From assembly GCF_003289925.1 (NCBI RefSeq), contig NZ_QLZQ01000001.1:1054001-1118000 (forward strand): a DNA stretch of 64,000 nucleotides, in the 5' to 3' direction. The DNA comes from Planococcus maitriensis (lineage in GTDB: Bacteria > Bacillota > Bacilli > Bacillales_A > Planococcaceae). The position numbers and the translations under genes were made by a program. The notes beneath the pieces are model-generated. The model was not told where the DNA came from. It worked only from the letters and a program-made list of their open reading frames with translations, and did no database searches. Of the stretch, positions 47,346 through 57,551 are shown in pieces (within the stretch, counting starts at the first letter, position 1; every line of letters begins with the position of its first letter).

Positions 47346-49631
47346 ATGACCAAAATTCGAGTACATGAATACGCAAAAAAAGTAAATAAACCGAGCAAAG
47401 ACATCATCGATGAATTGTCAAAAATGAATATCAAAGTCAATAACCATATGGCTACACTAGAAGACACTGCTGTGACGAAATTGGACGGCATTTACAAAAA
47501 AACTGCACAAGGAAACCGTGCGCAAGGTTCACAATCCCGCCCACAAGGCCAAAACCAGCGCCGCGGGCAAAGCGGACAAGGAAGCCAAGGCGGACAGAAC
47601 CGCTCGCAAGGCGGCCAATCACGCCCTCAAGGCGGTCAAGGCCAGAACCGCACAGGCGGGCAAGGCGGCCAGAACCGCTCGCAATCCACTCAGCAAGGAA
47701 CGGCCCAAGCAGGGCGCGGTTCCAACTTCACGCCGAAAGCTGCAAAACCGGCTCCGGGGCCAGGCCAGCGCGGCCGTTCGAACGGACCGGGACGAGGCGG
47801 CCAAAACCGCAACCGCAAAGGCAAACAGCAGCGCCCGGTGAACCCGATGCCGCCAATGCCGAAAAAAGAAAAAGAATTGCCGTCAAAAATCACATTCAGT
47901 GAATCATTGACTGTTGGCGATTTGGCGAAAAAACTCGGGCGCGAGCCGTCAGAGATCATCAAAAAATTATTCATGCTCGGCGTCATGGCAACGATCAACC
48001 AAGAGTTGGATAAAGATGCCATTGAACTTGTCTGTGCAGAATACGATGTAGAAGTGGAAGAAGAAATCCTTGTCGATAAAACCGACTTGGAAGTCTACTT
48101 CGAACCTGAAGAAGAAGCCAAAAAAGAAGAGCGCCCTTCAGTTGTTACGATCATGGGCCACGTTGACCACGGGAAAACGACTTTGCTGGATTCAATCCGC
48201 CACACGAAAGTGACTGCCGGAGAGGCAGGAGGGATTACACAGCATATCGGCGCTTACCAAGTAGAGGAAGACGGCAAGAAAATCACGTTCCTTGATACGC
48301 CGGGCCACGCAGCGTTCACGACGATGCGCGCGCGCGGTGCGAAAGTAACGGATATTGCGATTATCGTCGTCGCTGCTGATGACGGCGTCATGCCGCAGAC
48401 AGTCGAAGCGATCAACCACGCAAAGGCGGCGGAAGTACCGATTATCATCGCAGTCAATAAAATGGATAAACCGTCCGCTAACCCGGACCGCGTCATGCAG
48501 GAATTGACCGAGCACGGTCTCGTCCCTGAAGCATGGGGCGGCGATACGATTTTCGTGCCGCTTTCCGCATTGACTGGCGATGGCATCGATACCCTTCTTG
48601 AAATGATCCTACTTGTTTCCGAAGTGGCGGAATTGAAAGCGAACCCTGCCCGCCGTGCGATCGGTACGGTCATTGAGGCGGAGCTCGACAAAGGCCGCGG
48701 TTCTGTCGCGACTTTGCTCGTCCAGGACGGCACTTTGCATGTCGGCGACCCGATCGTTGTCGGCAATACCTTCGGGCGCGTGCGTGCAATGGTCAATGAC
48801 CTTGGCCGCCGCGTGAAGACTGCGGGCCCTTCAACACCTGTCGAAATTACGGGGCTTAGCGATGTGCCGCAAGCCGGTGACCGCTTCGTTGTCTTTGAAG
48901 ACGAGAAAACGGCCCGTCAAATCGGGGAAGCGCGTTCTGCAACAGCGCTGCAGGAAATGCGCTCTGAAAAGAACCGTGTCACACTCGACAATTTGTTCGA
49001 TCAGTTGAAGCAAGGCGAGATGAAAGAGTTGAACTTGATCGTCAAGGCTGACGTTCAAGGGACAGTGGAAGCGATGGCTGCTTCACTCTTGAAAATCGAT
49101 GTGGAAGGCGTCAACGTGAAAGTCATCCATACTGGCGCCGGCGCCATTACGGAGTCCGATGTGTCACTGGCGGCAGCTTCTAACGCGATCATCATCGGCT
49201 TCAACGTCCGCCCGGATGTCAATGCCAAGCGTGCAGCAGAAGCAGAAGGCGTCGATATCCGCTTGCACCGCATCATCTACAAAGTGATCGAAGAAATCGA
49301 AGCGGCGATGAAAGGCCTCTTGGACCCAGAGTTCGAAGAGAAAATCATCGGCCAGGCGGAGGTCCGCAGCACCTTCAAAGTGTCCAAAGTCGGGACGATT
49401 GCCGGAAGCTATGTAACGGAAGGCAAAATCACCCGCGATAGCGGCGTGCGTATCATCCGTGATGGCATTGTCGTTTTCGAAGGTGAAATCGATACATTGA
49501 AACGCTTCAAAGATGACGCGAAAGAAGTCGCTAAAGGCTATGAATGCGGCGTGACAATCAAAAATTTCAATGATGTTAAAGAAGGCGACATCATCGAAGC
49601 CTACATCATGGAAGAAATCGAACGAAAATGA
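47346..49631 (+). CDS. infB: Translation initiation factor IF-2
   Basis: IF-2 brings initiator tRNA to the ribosome. The G domain starts with GHVDHGKT (271-278), followed by DTPGHAAF and NKMDKP, then domains II-IV. An IF2N domain occupies 1-50 and another 180-235. Between them residues 55-165 are very low in complexity, built from Q, G, R, N and S. It has 761 residues. The stop overlaps ylxP by 4 bp. Confidence 0.97.
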   Translation: MTKIRVHEYAKKVNKPSKDIIDELSKMNIKVNNHMATLEDTAVTKLDGIYKKTAQGNRAQGSQSRPQGQNQRRGQSGQGSQGGQNRSQGGQSRPQGGQGQNRTGGQGGQNRSQSTQQGTAQAGRGSNFTPKAAKPAPGPGQRGRSNGPGRGGQNRNRKGKQQRPVNPMPPMPKKEKELPSKITFSESLTVGDLAKKLGREPSEIIKKLFMLGVMATINQELDKDAIELVCAEYDVEVEEEILVDKTDLEVYFEPEEEAKKEERPSVVTIMGHVDHGKTTLLDSIRHTKVTAGEAGGITQHIGAYQVEEDGKKITFLDTPGHAAFTTMRARGAKVTDIAIIVVAADDGVMPQTVEAINHAKAAEVPIIIAVNKMDKPSANPDRVMQELTEHGLVPEAWGGDTIFVPLSALTGDGIDTLLEMILLVSEVAELKANPARRAIGTVIEAELDKGRGSVATLLVQDGTLHVGDPIVVGNTFGRVRAMVNDLGRRVKTAGPSTPVEITGLSDVPQAGDRFVVFEDEKTARQIGEARSATALQEMRSEKNRVTLDNLFDQLKQGEMKELNLIVKADVQGTVEAMAASLLKIDVEGVNVKVIHTGAGAITESDVSLAAASNAIIIGFNVRPDVNAKRAAEAEGVDIRLHRIIYKVIEEIEAAMKGLLDPEFEEKIIGQAEVRSTFKVSKVGTIAGSYVTEGKITRDSGVRIIRDGIVVFEGEIDTLKRFKDDAKEVAKGYECGVTIKNFNDVKEGDIIEAYIMEEIERK

Positions 49632-49906
49632 TCCTTTTGATGGAATGCGAGTTTTTCATCCCTACCGCGCATTCATTGAAAGAAAAACGCGCGGTCGTCA
49701 AAAGCATGATGACCCGCACAAAACAGAAATTCAATGTATCGGCGGCGGAAGTCGATCACCAGGAAGTCTGGCAGCGCACGCGCCTCGCGTTCGTCACCGT
49801 TTCTTCTTCGAAAGAAGCGGCGGAACGTGAAATGGAGCATGTGCTGCGCTTTCTCGAAAGCAATCCGTCGTGGGAATGCATGGAAATACAGAAAGAATAT
49901 TTGTAA
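49628..49906 (+). CDS. ylxP: YlxP family protein (DUF503)
   Basis: This small protein (92 residues) has the family start [23 protein letters not shown]. It is encoded between infB and rbfA in most Bacillales and has been linked to 30S maturation; its exact role is uncertain. The ATG overlaps the infB stop. Confidence 0.92.
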   Translation: MILLMECEFFIPTAHSLKEKRAVVKSMMTRTKQKFNVSAAEVDHQEVWQRTRLAFVTVSSSKEAAEREMEHVLRFLESNPSWECMEIQKEYL

Positions 49907-49924
49907 GAACGGAGTGGATTCGAA

Positions 49925-50278
49925 ATGTCATCAATGCGCTCGAATCGTGTGGCTGAGCAGATGAAAAAAGAGCTCGGCGAGATTATCGGCAGAAAACTGA
50001 AAGATCCGCGCATCGGATTTGTCACAGTGACGGATGTCGAAGTGACGGGCGACCTTCAGCAGGCAACAGTCTATATCAGCGTATTGGGCGACGACAAAGA
50101 GAAAGAGCAGACATTGCTCGGCCTTGCGAAGTCCAAAGGATTCATCCGCTCGGAAATCGGGCAGCGGATCCGTCTGCGCAAGACTCCTGAATTGGCGTTT
50201 GAAATCGATTCGTCTGTCGCATACGGCAATCGGATTGAATCATTGCTGCGGGATATTAAAGATCCAACAGAAGAGTAA
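49925..50278 (+). CDS. rbfA: Ribosome-binding factor A
   Basis: RbfA binds immature 30S and helps mature the 16S 5' end, and is important at low temperature. It has a type II KH fold with [20 protein letters not shown] and [18 protein letters not shown]. It has 117 residues and is the last gene of the rimP-nusA-infB operon, closed by a terminator. Confidence 0.97.
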   Translation: MSSMRSNRVAEQMKKELGEIIGRKLKDPRIGFVTVTDVEVTGDLQQATVYISVLGDDKEKEQTLLGLAKSKGFIRSEIGQRIRLRKTPELAFEIDSSVAYGNRIESLLRDIKDPTEE

Positions 50279-50282
50279 ACCG

Positions 50283-50321
50283 AAAGCCTGCCAGTCTATT
50301 ACTAGACAGCAGGCTTTTTTC
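50283..50321 (+). terminator. Intrinsic terminator after rbfA
   Basis: AAAGCCTGC (50283-50291) pairs with GCAGGCTTT (50309-50317), with inner GTCTA/TAGAC, followed by a T-run. Confidence 0.85.
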
Positions 50322-50370
50322 TACATACTATAGCTCGGTCCTAGAACCGATGAAGAGAGGGGCTTCCGAT

Positions 50371-51300
50371 ATGGAACCGAATGGGATCCTTCCGTTATGG
50401 AAAGAACCGGGCATGACGTCACATGATTGTGTTTTCCGGCTGAGAAAAATCCTTAGAACAAAAAAGGTCGGGCATACCGGGACACTTGATCCCCAAGTGG
50501 ATGGCGTGTTGCCGATTTGTTTGGGCCGATCAACTAAAGTCGCAGAATACATCACAGATCAAGGGAAAACATACGAAGCAGAGGTGCTGATCGGATTTTC
50601 CACGGAAACCGAAGACGCAGAAGGCGCGGTAGTCGCACGGGACACAAGCGAGAAAACAATCACCCGCAAGCAGCTTGAAGCAGTGCTGAAAAGCCTGACC
50701 GGCGAAATCCAACAAATTCCGCCGATGTATTCAGCGGTCAAAGTGGACGGCAGAAAGCTTTACGAATATGCCCGCAAAGGCCAAACGGTGGAACGCCCGG
50801 TACGGACGGTGCAGATAGACTCAATCGAATTATTGGGTGAAGCGGACGCTTGGAGCGGGCAGAATATTCGTTTCCGTATCCGCATCCGCTGTGGCAAAGG
50901 GACGTATATCCGGACGCTTGCTGTCCAGATCGGCGAAGCGCTTGGCTATCCGGCCCATATGTCACAGCTGACACGCACCCAATCCGGCAGTTTTACGCAA
51001 GAACAATGTGTGACGCTTGCCGAAGTGGAGGAAATTGCGCAAAATGGGGATATCGGTTCCATTTTGCAGCCTCTCGCCTATGGCTTAAGTGCATTTCCTT
51101 TTGAAGAGATTCCGGCCGATTTGCTGTTCGGCATCAAGAATGGTCAAGTGCTCGAGGAGCATCCGGCCCTGAAGGCAGAACCGCTTGTCGTGTTCACCTA
51201 TCAAGGCGAACCGGCAGCATTGTACAAACGGCATCCGGATAAGCCGGGCAAAATGAAACCCGAAAAAATGTTTGGATTTCCCCCAACGGACGAGGTGTAA
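50371..51300 (+). CDS. truB: tRNA pseudouridine-55 synthase
   Basis: TruB makes pseudouridine 55 in the T-loop of tRNAs. The catalytic Asp40 lies in GHTGTLDPQVDGVLPI, and KVDGRKLYEYARKG and RCGKGTYIRTLA are conserved. ATG 50371 follows AGAGAGGGG by 8 nt. An in-frame ATG at 50350 precedes that site and is rejected. It has 309 residues. It is paired with ribF, as in Bacillus. Confidence 0.96.
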   Translation: MEPNGILPLWKEPGMTSHDCVFRLRKILRTKKVGHTGTLDPQVDGVLPICLGRSTKVAEYITDQGKTYEAEVLIGFSTETEDAEGAVVARDTSEKTITRKQLEAVLKSLTGEIQQIPPMYSAVKVDGRKLYEYARKGQTVERPVRTVQIDSIELLGEADAWSGQNIRFRIRIRCGKGTYIRTLAVQIGEALGYPAHMSQLTRTQSGSFTQEQCVTLAEVEEIAQNGDIGSILQPLAYGLSAFPFEEIPADLLFGIKNGQVLEEHPALKAEPLVVFTYQGEPAALYKRHPDKPGKMKPEKMFGFPPTDEV

Positions 51301-51301
51301 T

Positions 51302-52243
51302 ATGAAAATCATTCACTTGAGTTATCCGCATGAGATGAAAGCACAAGAACACGGCCCGCTGTCGATGGCGATCGGCTTTTTTGACGGCGTCCACCGCGGG
51401 CACCAGAAAGTGATCGGCACGGCGATCGATAAAGCGCAGGCAGGCGGAATGAAATCCGCTGTCATGACTTTCGATCCGCATCCTTCATTGGTGCTCGGTG
51501 GCCGGAAAGAAGAAGTCTTCTACATCACGCCGCTTGGCCAAAAGATGGAAATCTTGCAGAAGATGGGCGTAGACATCTGCTATATCGTCCGCTTCACTTC
51601 GGAGTTCGCGAAACTTTCTCCGGAACAATTCATCGAGCATTTCATCGAAGGCCTCGGCGTGAAAGAAGTCGTTGCCGGTTTCGATTTTTCGTTCGGCTAT
51701 AAAGGCGGCGGGGATATGGCGTTTATGGAAACCTGCGGTGCCGGGCAATTCAATGTCACAACGGTCGGTAAAATCGAGGAAGATGATGAAAAAATCAGTT
51801 CGACGCGCATCCGCCACCTGCTGAAAGATGGCCTGGTGGAGCCGGTCCATCATCTGCTCGGCAGGCCCTACCGGATTTCCGGGACGGTCGTCAACGGCGA
51901 CAAGCGCGGGCGCACGATCGGCTTTCCGACTGCGAACGTCGAACCGGAACTCGGCACATTCGTTCCGAAGCGCGGCGTCTATGCTGTGCGAATCGAAGTG
52001 CAAGGCGCATACTTCGACGGCGTCTGCAATGTGGGCTACAAGCCGACGTTCAATAATCCCGACGTGAAGAACCTGGTCATCGAGGTACATATCCTAGGCT
52101 TCGATAAGTCGATTTACGGGGAGAAAGTTGTCGTCGAATGGCATAAGCGCATCCGTGATGAACAGAAATTTTCCGGCATCGATGAACTGAAAACCCAAAT
52201 CGGGCGGGACAAAGATACTGCAAAGCAATACTTCGAAGTATAA
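51302..52243 (+). CDS. ribF: Bifunctional riboflavin kinase / FAD synthetase
   Basis: RibF makes FMN and then FAD. The N-terminal adenylyltransferase domain has GFFDGVHRGH (25-34) and TFDPHPS. The C-terminal riboflavin kinase domain has GDKRGRTIGFPTANV and VYAVRI. It has 313 residues. ATG 51302 follows GAGGTG inside the truB end. The two genes are separated by one base. Confidence 0.96.
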   Translation: MKIIHLSYPHEMKAQEHGPLSMAIGFFDGVHRGHQKVIGTAIDKAQAGGMKSAVMTFDPHPSLVLGGRKEEVFYITPLGQKMEILQKMGVDICYIVRFTSEFAKLSPEQFIEHFIEGLGVKEVVAGFDFSFGYKGGGDMAFMETCGAGQFNVTTVGKIEEDDEKISSTRIRHLLKDGLVEPVHHLLGRPYRISGTVVNGDKRGRTIGFPTANVEPELGTFVPKRGVYAVRIEVQGAYFDGVCNVGYKPTFNNPDVKNLVIEVHILGFDKSIYGEKVVVEWHKRIRDEQKFSGIDELKTQIGRDKDTAKQYFEV

Positions 52244-52252
52244 GTCGGACAG

Positions 52253-52281
52253 TTGATTTCAGGAAATCACTGTGCTATGAT
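52253..52281 (+). promoter_or_regulatory. Sigma-A promoter of rpsO
   Basis: TTGATT (52253-52258) and TATGAT (52276-52281) are 17 bp apart. Transcription would start near 52288, giving a leader of about 90 nt. Confidence 0.7.
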
Positions 52282-52287
52282 ATCAAA

Positions 52288-52377
52288 GTACTGAACGTAC
52301 TAACCGTTGCTTGGCAAATCGAATCACCAACGTTTGCTAGGTAATAGGGGCTATCAGAGATTAGGAGGTGGAACAGC
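52288..52377 (+). promoter_or_regulatory. Possible S15 autoregulatory leader
   Basis: The leader can form AGTAC/GTACT at its very start (52287/52297) and CGTTG/CAACG (52305/52328). S15 feedback on its mRNA is known in several bacteria, including Geobacillus, with different structures. Assignment here is by position and pairing only. Confidence 0.4.
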
Positions 52378-52647
52378 ATGGCAATCACTCAAGAACGTAA
52401 AAATGAATTGATCAATGAATACAAAGTGCATGACACTGATACTGGTTCTCCAGAAATTCAGATCGCCATTCTTACAGAAGACATCAACAACTTGAACGAG
52501 CACTTGCGTACCCACAAGAAAGATCACCATTCACGCCGTGGTCTATTCAAAATGGTTGGACGCCGTCGTAACTTGCTTAAATACCTACGCGAGAACGATG
52601 TACAACGCTACCGTGAGTTAATCGCAAGACTTGGCCTACGCCGATAA
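52378..52647 (+). CDS. rpsO: 30S ribosomal protein S15
   Basis: S15 binds the 16S central domain early in assembly. [20 protein letters not shown] and [20 protein letters not shown] are signatures. The length of 89 residues is exact. It has an AGGAGGTGG ribosome-binding site and a strong terminator before pnp. Confidence 0.98.
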   Translation: MAITQERKNELINEYKVHDTDTGSPEIQIAILTEDINNLNEHLRTHKKDHHSRRGLFKMVGRRRNLLKYLRENDVQRYRELIARLGLRR

Positions 52648-52659
52648 TAGCAAGCAGAG

Positions 52660-52686
52660 AAAGCGGGATTCGTCCCGCTTTTTCTT
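52660..52686 (+). terminator. Intrinsic terminator after rpsO
   Basis: AAAGCGGGA (52660-52668) and TCCCGCTTT (52673-52681) form a 9-bp stem with a stable TTCG tetraloop, then TTCTTT. Confidence 0.9.
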
Positions 52687-52786
52687 TATGCTTAAAACTT
52701 ATCATTGAATCGCACTTGATGTGCTTTTTTGATACACTATTTAAAGATACATACTACATGAAACACGGTAAGAGAGGAGCTCGACT

Positions 52787-54895
52787 ATGGAGCAAACAAA
52801 AAAGGTTTACACATTTGACTGGGCTGGCCGCGAACTGAAGGTCGAAGTCGGTCAACTGGCAAAACAAGCAAACGGAGCGGCATTGATCCGTTATGGCGAT
52901 ACAGCAGTGCTGTCCACTGCAACCGCATCGAAATCACCGAAGCCTTTGGATTTCTTCCCGCTGACGGTGAACTACGAAGAGCGCCAATATGCTGTCGGGA
53001 AAATCCCGGGCGGATTCATCAAACGCGAAGGGCGCCCATCCGAAAAAGCGACCTTGATCAGCCGTTTGATCGACCGTCCACTGCGCCCGCTATTTCCGGA
53101 CGGTTTCCGCAATGAAGTTCAGGTCATTTCAATGGTCATGTCAGTCGACCAGGATTGCCCGTCTGAAATGGCAGCGATGTTCGGTTCTTCATTGTCATTG
53201 ATGATTTCAGATATTCCATTCGATGGACCAATTGCCGGCGTTATCGTCGGGATGATTGACGGCGAGTACATCATCAACCCGACTGGCGAGCAAATGGAAA
53301 GAAGTTCGATCAATTTGACGGTTGCCGGCACGAAAGACGCCATCAACATGGTCGAGGCCGGCGCCAAAGAAGTGTCGGAAGAAGTGATTCTTGAAGCGAT
53401 CATGTTCGGCCACGAAGTGATCAAGAAATTGATCGCTTTCCAGGAAGAAATTGCTGCCGAAGTCGGCAAAGAGAAATCAGCTGTCCAATTATACGAACTG
53501 GATGCTGACTTGACGGCTGATTTGAAAACTGCCGTTGAAGAAGATATGAACGCTGCAGTCCAAGTGAACGAAAAGCAGGCTCGCAATGAAGCGATTGCGG
53601 CAGTCCGCGAACGTGCGCTAGAAGCGTATGCAGATTCAGAAGACGATGTTAAGAAACAAGCGGGCCAAGTGCTCGATAAAATGGTCAAAGATGAAGTCCG
53701 CCGCCTGATCACGGATGAAAAAATCCGTCCCGACGGCCGCGGCCCATCCGAAATCCGCGCGCTTTCTTCTGAAGTTGGCGTCCTTGCGCGTACGCACGGC
53801 TCCGGCCTCTTCACGCGTGGCCAGACACAGGCGATGAGCATCTGTACGCTCGGCGCACTCGGCGATGTGCAGATCATCGACGGCCTCGGCTTGGAAGAGA
53901 CAAAACGTTTTATGCACCATTATAATTTCCCGTTGTTCTCCGTCGGGGAAACCGGCTTCCTGCGCGGCCCCGGCCGGCGCGAAATCGGCCACGGAGCTTT
54001 AGGCGAGCGTGCGCTTGAAGCGGTCATTCCAAACGAAAAAGATTTCCCATACACCATCCGCCTTGTTTCCGAAGTGTTGGAATCGAACGGTTCGACTTCA
54101 CAGGCAAGCATCTGCGCCTCCACTTTGGCCATGATGGATGCAGGTGTGCCGATTAAGGCACCGGTTGCCGGGATTGCCATGGGCCTTGTGAAAAAAGGCG
54201 AGAACTATACCGTTCTTTCCGATATCCAAGGAATGGAAGACCATCTCGGCGATATGGACTTCAAAGTAGCGGGAACGGCAGAAGGCGTCACAGCCCTTCA
54301 GATGGATATCAAGATCGACGGCTTATCCCGTGAAATCCTGGAAGAAGCATTGACCCAAGCGAAAATCGGTCGCCTTCACATCCTGGAATCGATGATTGCC
54401 ACGATCAATGCACCACGCACGTCCTTGTCTAAATTCGCACCGAAGATTATCATGGTGAAAATCAACCCAGACAAGATCCGCGACGTCATCGGGCCCGGCG
54501 GAAAAGTCATCAATAAAATCATCGATGAAACAGGCGTCAAGATTGACACCGAACAAGACGGCACGATTTTCATCTCTTCCGTTGATGAAGACATGAACGC
54601 CAAAGCGAAAGCGATGATCGAGAATATCGTACGCGAAGCGAAAGTCGGCGAATATTATGAAGGCGCAGTCAAGCGAATCGAGAAATTCGGCGCATTCGTT
54701 GAGTTATTCCCAGGCAAAGACGGGCTTCTCCATATTTCCGAAATCCAGGAAGAACGGACGAAGGAAGTGGAAGATGTCTTGAAGATGGGCGATATCGTCA
54801 AAGTGAAAGTCATCGAAATCGACCGCCAGGGACGCGTCAATTTGTCCCGTAAAACGGTTTTGAAAGAAGAAAAAGAAGCTGCCGAAAAGGCTTGA
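52787..54895 (+). CDS. pnp: Polynucleotide phosphorylase
   Basis: PNPase is a phosphate-dependent 3'-5' exoribonuclease of the degradosome. Two RNase PH domains flank a helical linker. The second contains [23 protein letters not shown] domain ([19 protein letters not shown], about 565) and an S1 domain (about 620-690) end the protein. It has 702 residues. Promoter candidates in the upstream AT-rich spacer are weak (TTGATG 52716, TTGATA 52729), so I do not list one. Confidence 0.97.
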   Translation: MEQTKKVYTFDWAGRELKVEVGQLAKQANGAALIRYGDTAVLSTATASKSPKPLDFFPLTVNYEERQYAVGKIPGGFIKREGRPSEKATLISRLIDRPLRPLFPDGFRNEVQVISMVMSVDQDCPSEMAAMFGSSLSLMISDIPFDGPIAGVIVGMIDGEYIINPTGEQMERSSINLTVAGTKDAINMVEAGAKEVSEEVILEAIMFGHEVIKKLIAFQEEIAAEVGKEKSAVQLYELDADLTADLKTAVEEDMNAAVQVNEKQARNEAIAAVRERALEAYADSEDDVKKQAGQVLDKMVKDEVRRLITDEKIRPDGRGPSEIRALSSEVGVLARTHGSGLFTRGQTQAMSICTLGALGDVQIIDGLGLEETKRFMHHYNFPLFSVGETGFLRGPGRREIGHGALGERALEAVIPNEKDFPYTIRLVSEVLESNGSTSQASICASTLAMMDAGVPIKAPVAGIAMGLVKKGENYTVLSDIQGMEDHLGDMDFKVAGTAEGVTALQMDIKIDGLSREILEEALTQAKIGRLHILESMIATINAPRTSLSKFAPKIIMVKINPDKIRDVIGPGGKVINKIIDETGVKIDTEQDGTIFISSVDEDMNAKAKAMIENIVREAKVGEYYEGAVKRIEKFGAFVELFPGKDGLLHISEIQEERTKEVEDVLKMGDIVKVKVIEIDRQGRVNLSRKTVLKEEKEAAEKA

Positions 54896-54917
54896 AACAG
54901 CAAGTGAAAACACATTG

Positions 54918-54953
54918 AAAAAATTGCCGGTGGCACTCGCCGGCAATTTTTTT
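54918..54953 (+). terminator. Intrinsic terminator after pnp
   Basis: AAAAAATTGCCGG (54918-54930) pairs with CCGGCAATTTTTT (54940-54952) over 13 bp with a 9-nt loop. Its A- and T-rich ends also serve as a U-tract. Confidence 0.9.
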
Positions 54954-54973
54954 CATATACAGGAGGGCTTTCA

Positions 54974-56185
54974 ATGGTTACCACTTATACTTGCCAAAAT
55001 GGTTTGCGCATCGTCTCTGAACATATTCCTCATTTCCGATCCGTTGCGGTCGGGGTGTTCGTCAATACGGGATCACGTGATGAGGGGCCGGAAGAAAACG
55101 GCATCACGCATTTTATCGAGCATCTATTGTTCAAAGGCACCGAAAAACGCAGCGCTAAAGACATCGCGCGGGAATTCGACCGCATCGGCGGCGATTTGAA
55201 CGCCTATACATCAAAAGAATATACGTGTTATTACGCCAAAGTGCTTGACCACCATGCCCCGCTGGCAGTCGAAGTGCTGGCGGATATGTTTTTCAATTCG
55301 GTGATGGACCCCGTAGAAATCGATAAAGAGCGGCTCGTCGTCAAGGAAGAAATCAGCATGACAGAAGATATGGCAGATGACGATGTCCACGAGCAGTTAT
55401 GGCGGGTCATGTATCCCGACAATGCGATCGGTGCCCCGATTTTAGGTACGGTTGAAACGCTGGACCGCTTTTCGAGACAGCAGATCTTGGATTATATGGA
55501 GCGCCATTACACACCGTCGAATACGGTCATTTCCGTGACAGGCCATATCGACAGCAAACTGCTTGCGCAAATCGAGTCCTTATTCGGCTCTTTTGAGCGG
55601 AAAAGCCCCTGCAATGCCCATGTCCTGCCGACCTTCGTTCCAGGGCAATCGATCAAGCATAAAGAGACCGAACAAGCCCATATCTGCCTAGGGTATCCAG
55701 GGTTGTCGCTGCAAGACGATAAGCTGTTCGCGCTGGCTGTTTTGAACAATATCATCGGCGGCTCTATGTCATCCCGGCTGTTCCAGGAAATCCGCGAAGA
55801 CCGCGGCCTGGCCTATTCGGTCTACTCCTACCATTCAGCCTATTCAGACCACGGCACGCTCGCGATCTACGGGGGCACAGCCGACCATCAAGTCGGGGAA
55901 GTCGAGGAATTGATCCGGACATCGCTGCAACGTATGCGGGAAGGGGATATCAGCGACTTGGAAATTTCGGATTCCCGCGAGCAATTGAAAGGCAATTTGC
56001 TGCTTGGGCTGGAAAGTACGGGGGCAAGGATGAGCCGCAACGGGAAATATGAGTTGCTTCACGGCAAACACCAATCCGCTGACGACATCATCCGCCTGAT
56101 CGATGCAGTCGAGCGTGAACATGTGCTTGATTTAATGCAATTGACTGTCGCTGCGCCAGCCATCTCCATCATCCGTTCACAATGA
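54974..56185 (+). CDS. M16-family zinc peptidase (YmxG/MlpA-like)
   Basis: This M16 metallopeptidase has the inverted zinc motif HFIEH (His46, Glu49, His50) and the downstream acidic partner region (KERLVVKEEISM). It has 403 residues. In B. subtilis the homologue after pnpA (MlpA/YmxG) has been linked to extracellular protease control. The intervening ylxY deacetylase gene of Bacillus is missing here. No signal peptide is seen, so it is probably cytoplasmic. Confidence 0.9.
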   Translation: MVTTYTCQNGLRIVSEHIPHFRSVAVGVFVNTGSRDEGPEENGITHFIEHLLFKGTEKRSAKDIAREFDRIGGDLNAYTSKEYTCYYAKVLDHHAPLAVEVLADMFFNSVMDPVEIDKERLVVKEEISMTEDMADDDVHEQLWRVMYPDNAIGAPILGTVETLDRFSRQQILDYMERHYTPSNTVISVTGHIDSKLLAQIESLFGSFERKSPCNAHVLPTFVPGQSIKHKETEQAHICLGYPGLSLQDDKLFALAVLNNIIGGSMSSRLFQEIREDRGLAYSVYSYHSAYSDHGTLAIYGGTADHQVGEVEELIRTSLQRMREGDISDLEISDSREQLKGNLLLGLESTGARMSRNGKYELLHGKHQSADDIIRLIDAVEREHVLDLMQLTVAAPAISIIRSQ

Positions 56186-56267
56186 AAAATGAATTGCGGC
56201 AATTTGTCGCGCTAATGCGATAAATTATGTTACAATAACGCAAATCAGCTAAAAAGGAGAGAGTCGA

Positions 56268-57302
56268 GTGAAAACCTATAATGTAGCGATCATGGGCGCA
56301 ACCGGTGCTGTCGGCCAGCAAATGAAAGACCAGCTGGAGAAGCGCCAGTTCCCTGTCGGGGACATCAAGTTCCTGTCTTCTGCGCGCTCTGCGGGCAAGA
56401 AAATCGAATTTAACGGGCAATCCTATACAGTAGAAGAAGCGGTCCCTGAATCTTTTGAAGGCGTGGATATTGCCTTGTTCAGCGCAGGCGGCAGCATCTC
56501 CGAAAAATTCGCCCCTGAAGCCGTGAAACGAGGCGCCATCGTGGTCGACAATACGAGCGCATTCCGCATGAACGAAGAAGTTCCGCTCGTTGTCCCTGAA
56601 GTGAACAAATCGGCGTTGAAAGGCCATTCCGGCGTGATCGCCAACCCCAATTGCTCGACGATCCAAATGGTGTGCGCCTTGCAGCCGCTAAAAGACCAGT
56701 TCGGCTTGCAGAAAATCATCGTTTCGACGTACCAAGCGGTTTCAGGCGCTGGGATCGATGCGATCAACGAATTGAAAGAACAGTCCGCGGATTTCGATAA
56801 CGCAGCAAATGCTGAAGCGAAAGTCTTGCCTGTAAAGTCAGCAAATCGCCATTATCCGATCGCCTTCAACGCAGTGCCGCAGATCGACCAATTTGCAGAT
56901 AACGGCTATACGCTGGAAGAAATGAAAATGATCAACGAAACGAAGAAGATCATGAGCGACCAAAACTTGGCGGTCGCGGCGACTTGTGTGCGCTTGCCTG
57001 TCGTGACGGGCCACTCGGAATCCGTCTATGTGGAACTGGATGGCACGCCGTCCGTCGAGCAAGTAAGGGACGCATTGAGCTCAGCGCCAGGCGTCGTGCT
57101 GCAAGACAATCCTGCCAATCAGGAATACCCGATGCCGTTGATGGCAGCCGGGAAAGATGAAGTGTTCGTCGGCCGCATCCGCAAAGATCTCGACAACCCG
57201 AACGGCTATCATTTGTGGATCGTCTCCGATAATTTGATCAAAGGTGCGGCGTTGAACTCGGTTCAAATCGCTGAAGCGCTTATCGAAGAACAATTGCTGT
57301 AA
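56268..57302 (+). CDS. asd: Aspartate-semialdehyde dehydrogenase
   Basis: Asd makes aspartate semialdehyde for lysine, threonine, methionine and diaminopimelate. The NADP loop GATGAVG starts at residue 10, and the catalytic Cys129 lies in NPNCSTIQM. It has 344 residues and starts at GTG 56268 after GGAGAGAG. TACAAT with a preceding TG (56229-56237) could be an extended -10 promoter. Unlike in Bacillus, it is not flanked by spoVF or dapG-dapA. Confidence 0.97.
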   Translation: MKTYNVAIMGATGAVGQQMKDQLEKRQFPVGDIKFLSSARSAGKKIEFNGQSYTVEEAVPESFEGVDIALFSAGGSISEKFAPEAVKRGAIVVDNTSAFRMNEEVPLVVPEVNKSALKGHSGVIANPNCSTIQMVCALQPLKDQFGLQKIIVSTYQAVSGAGIDAINELKEQSADFDNAANAEAKVLPVKSANRHYPIAFNAVPQIDQFADNGYTLEEMKMINETKKIMSDQNLAVAATCVRLPVVTGHSESVYVELDGTPSVEQVRDALSSAPGVVLQDNPANQEYPMPLMAAGKDEVFVGRIRKDLDNPNGYHLWIVSDNLIKGAALNSVQIAEALIEEQLL

Positions 57303-57310
57303 GCTGCCAG

Positions 57311-57414
57311 CCAAACCCCATCCACGGGTAACCGGCTGATGCACATGAAATCCATCGCCATCCGGTGCCGCTTGGAAGTTGTTTCTTCCTAGTGTGTGCG
57401 GGTGGCTTTTTTTG
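57311..57414 (+). terminator. Branched terminator-like element after asd
   Basis: GCCAAACCC (57311-57319) can pair with GGGTGGC (57401-57407) across an AA bulge, followed by seven T. Between the arms are ACCGG/CCGGT (57332/57363) and GGAAG/CTTCC (57375/57386). The closing stem is modest, so this could be a terminator on a folded 3' region rather than a simple hairpin. Confidence 0.5.
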
Positions 57415-57474
57415 TTTCACGAACGGATGTTTTTGCGCCAGGCACGCGGGACAAACGGCTGGGATATTTTTTCT

Positions 57475-57504
57475 TTGGACTGTTACCGGTGATTACCGTA
57501 TAAT
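57475..57504 (+). promoter_or_regulatory. Sigma-A promoter of rnjB
   Basis: TTGGAC (57475-57480) and TATAAT (57499-57504) are 18 bp apart, about 45 bp before rnjB. Confidence 0.7.
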
Positions 57505-57551
57505 GAAGTCTATGGATCTGTACGGGTGAAATATTTTTAGGAGGAAATCAA

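Noticed and set aside
56186..56267. Lysine riboswitch before asd
   Set aside because: The spacer is only 82 bp and lacks the long lysine aptamer. A possible extended -10 promoter explains it better.
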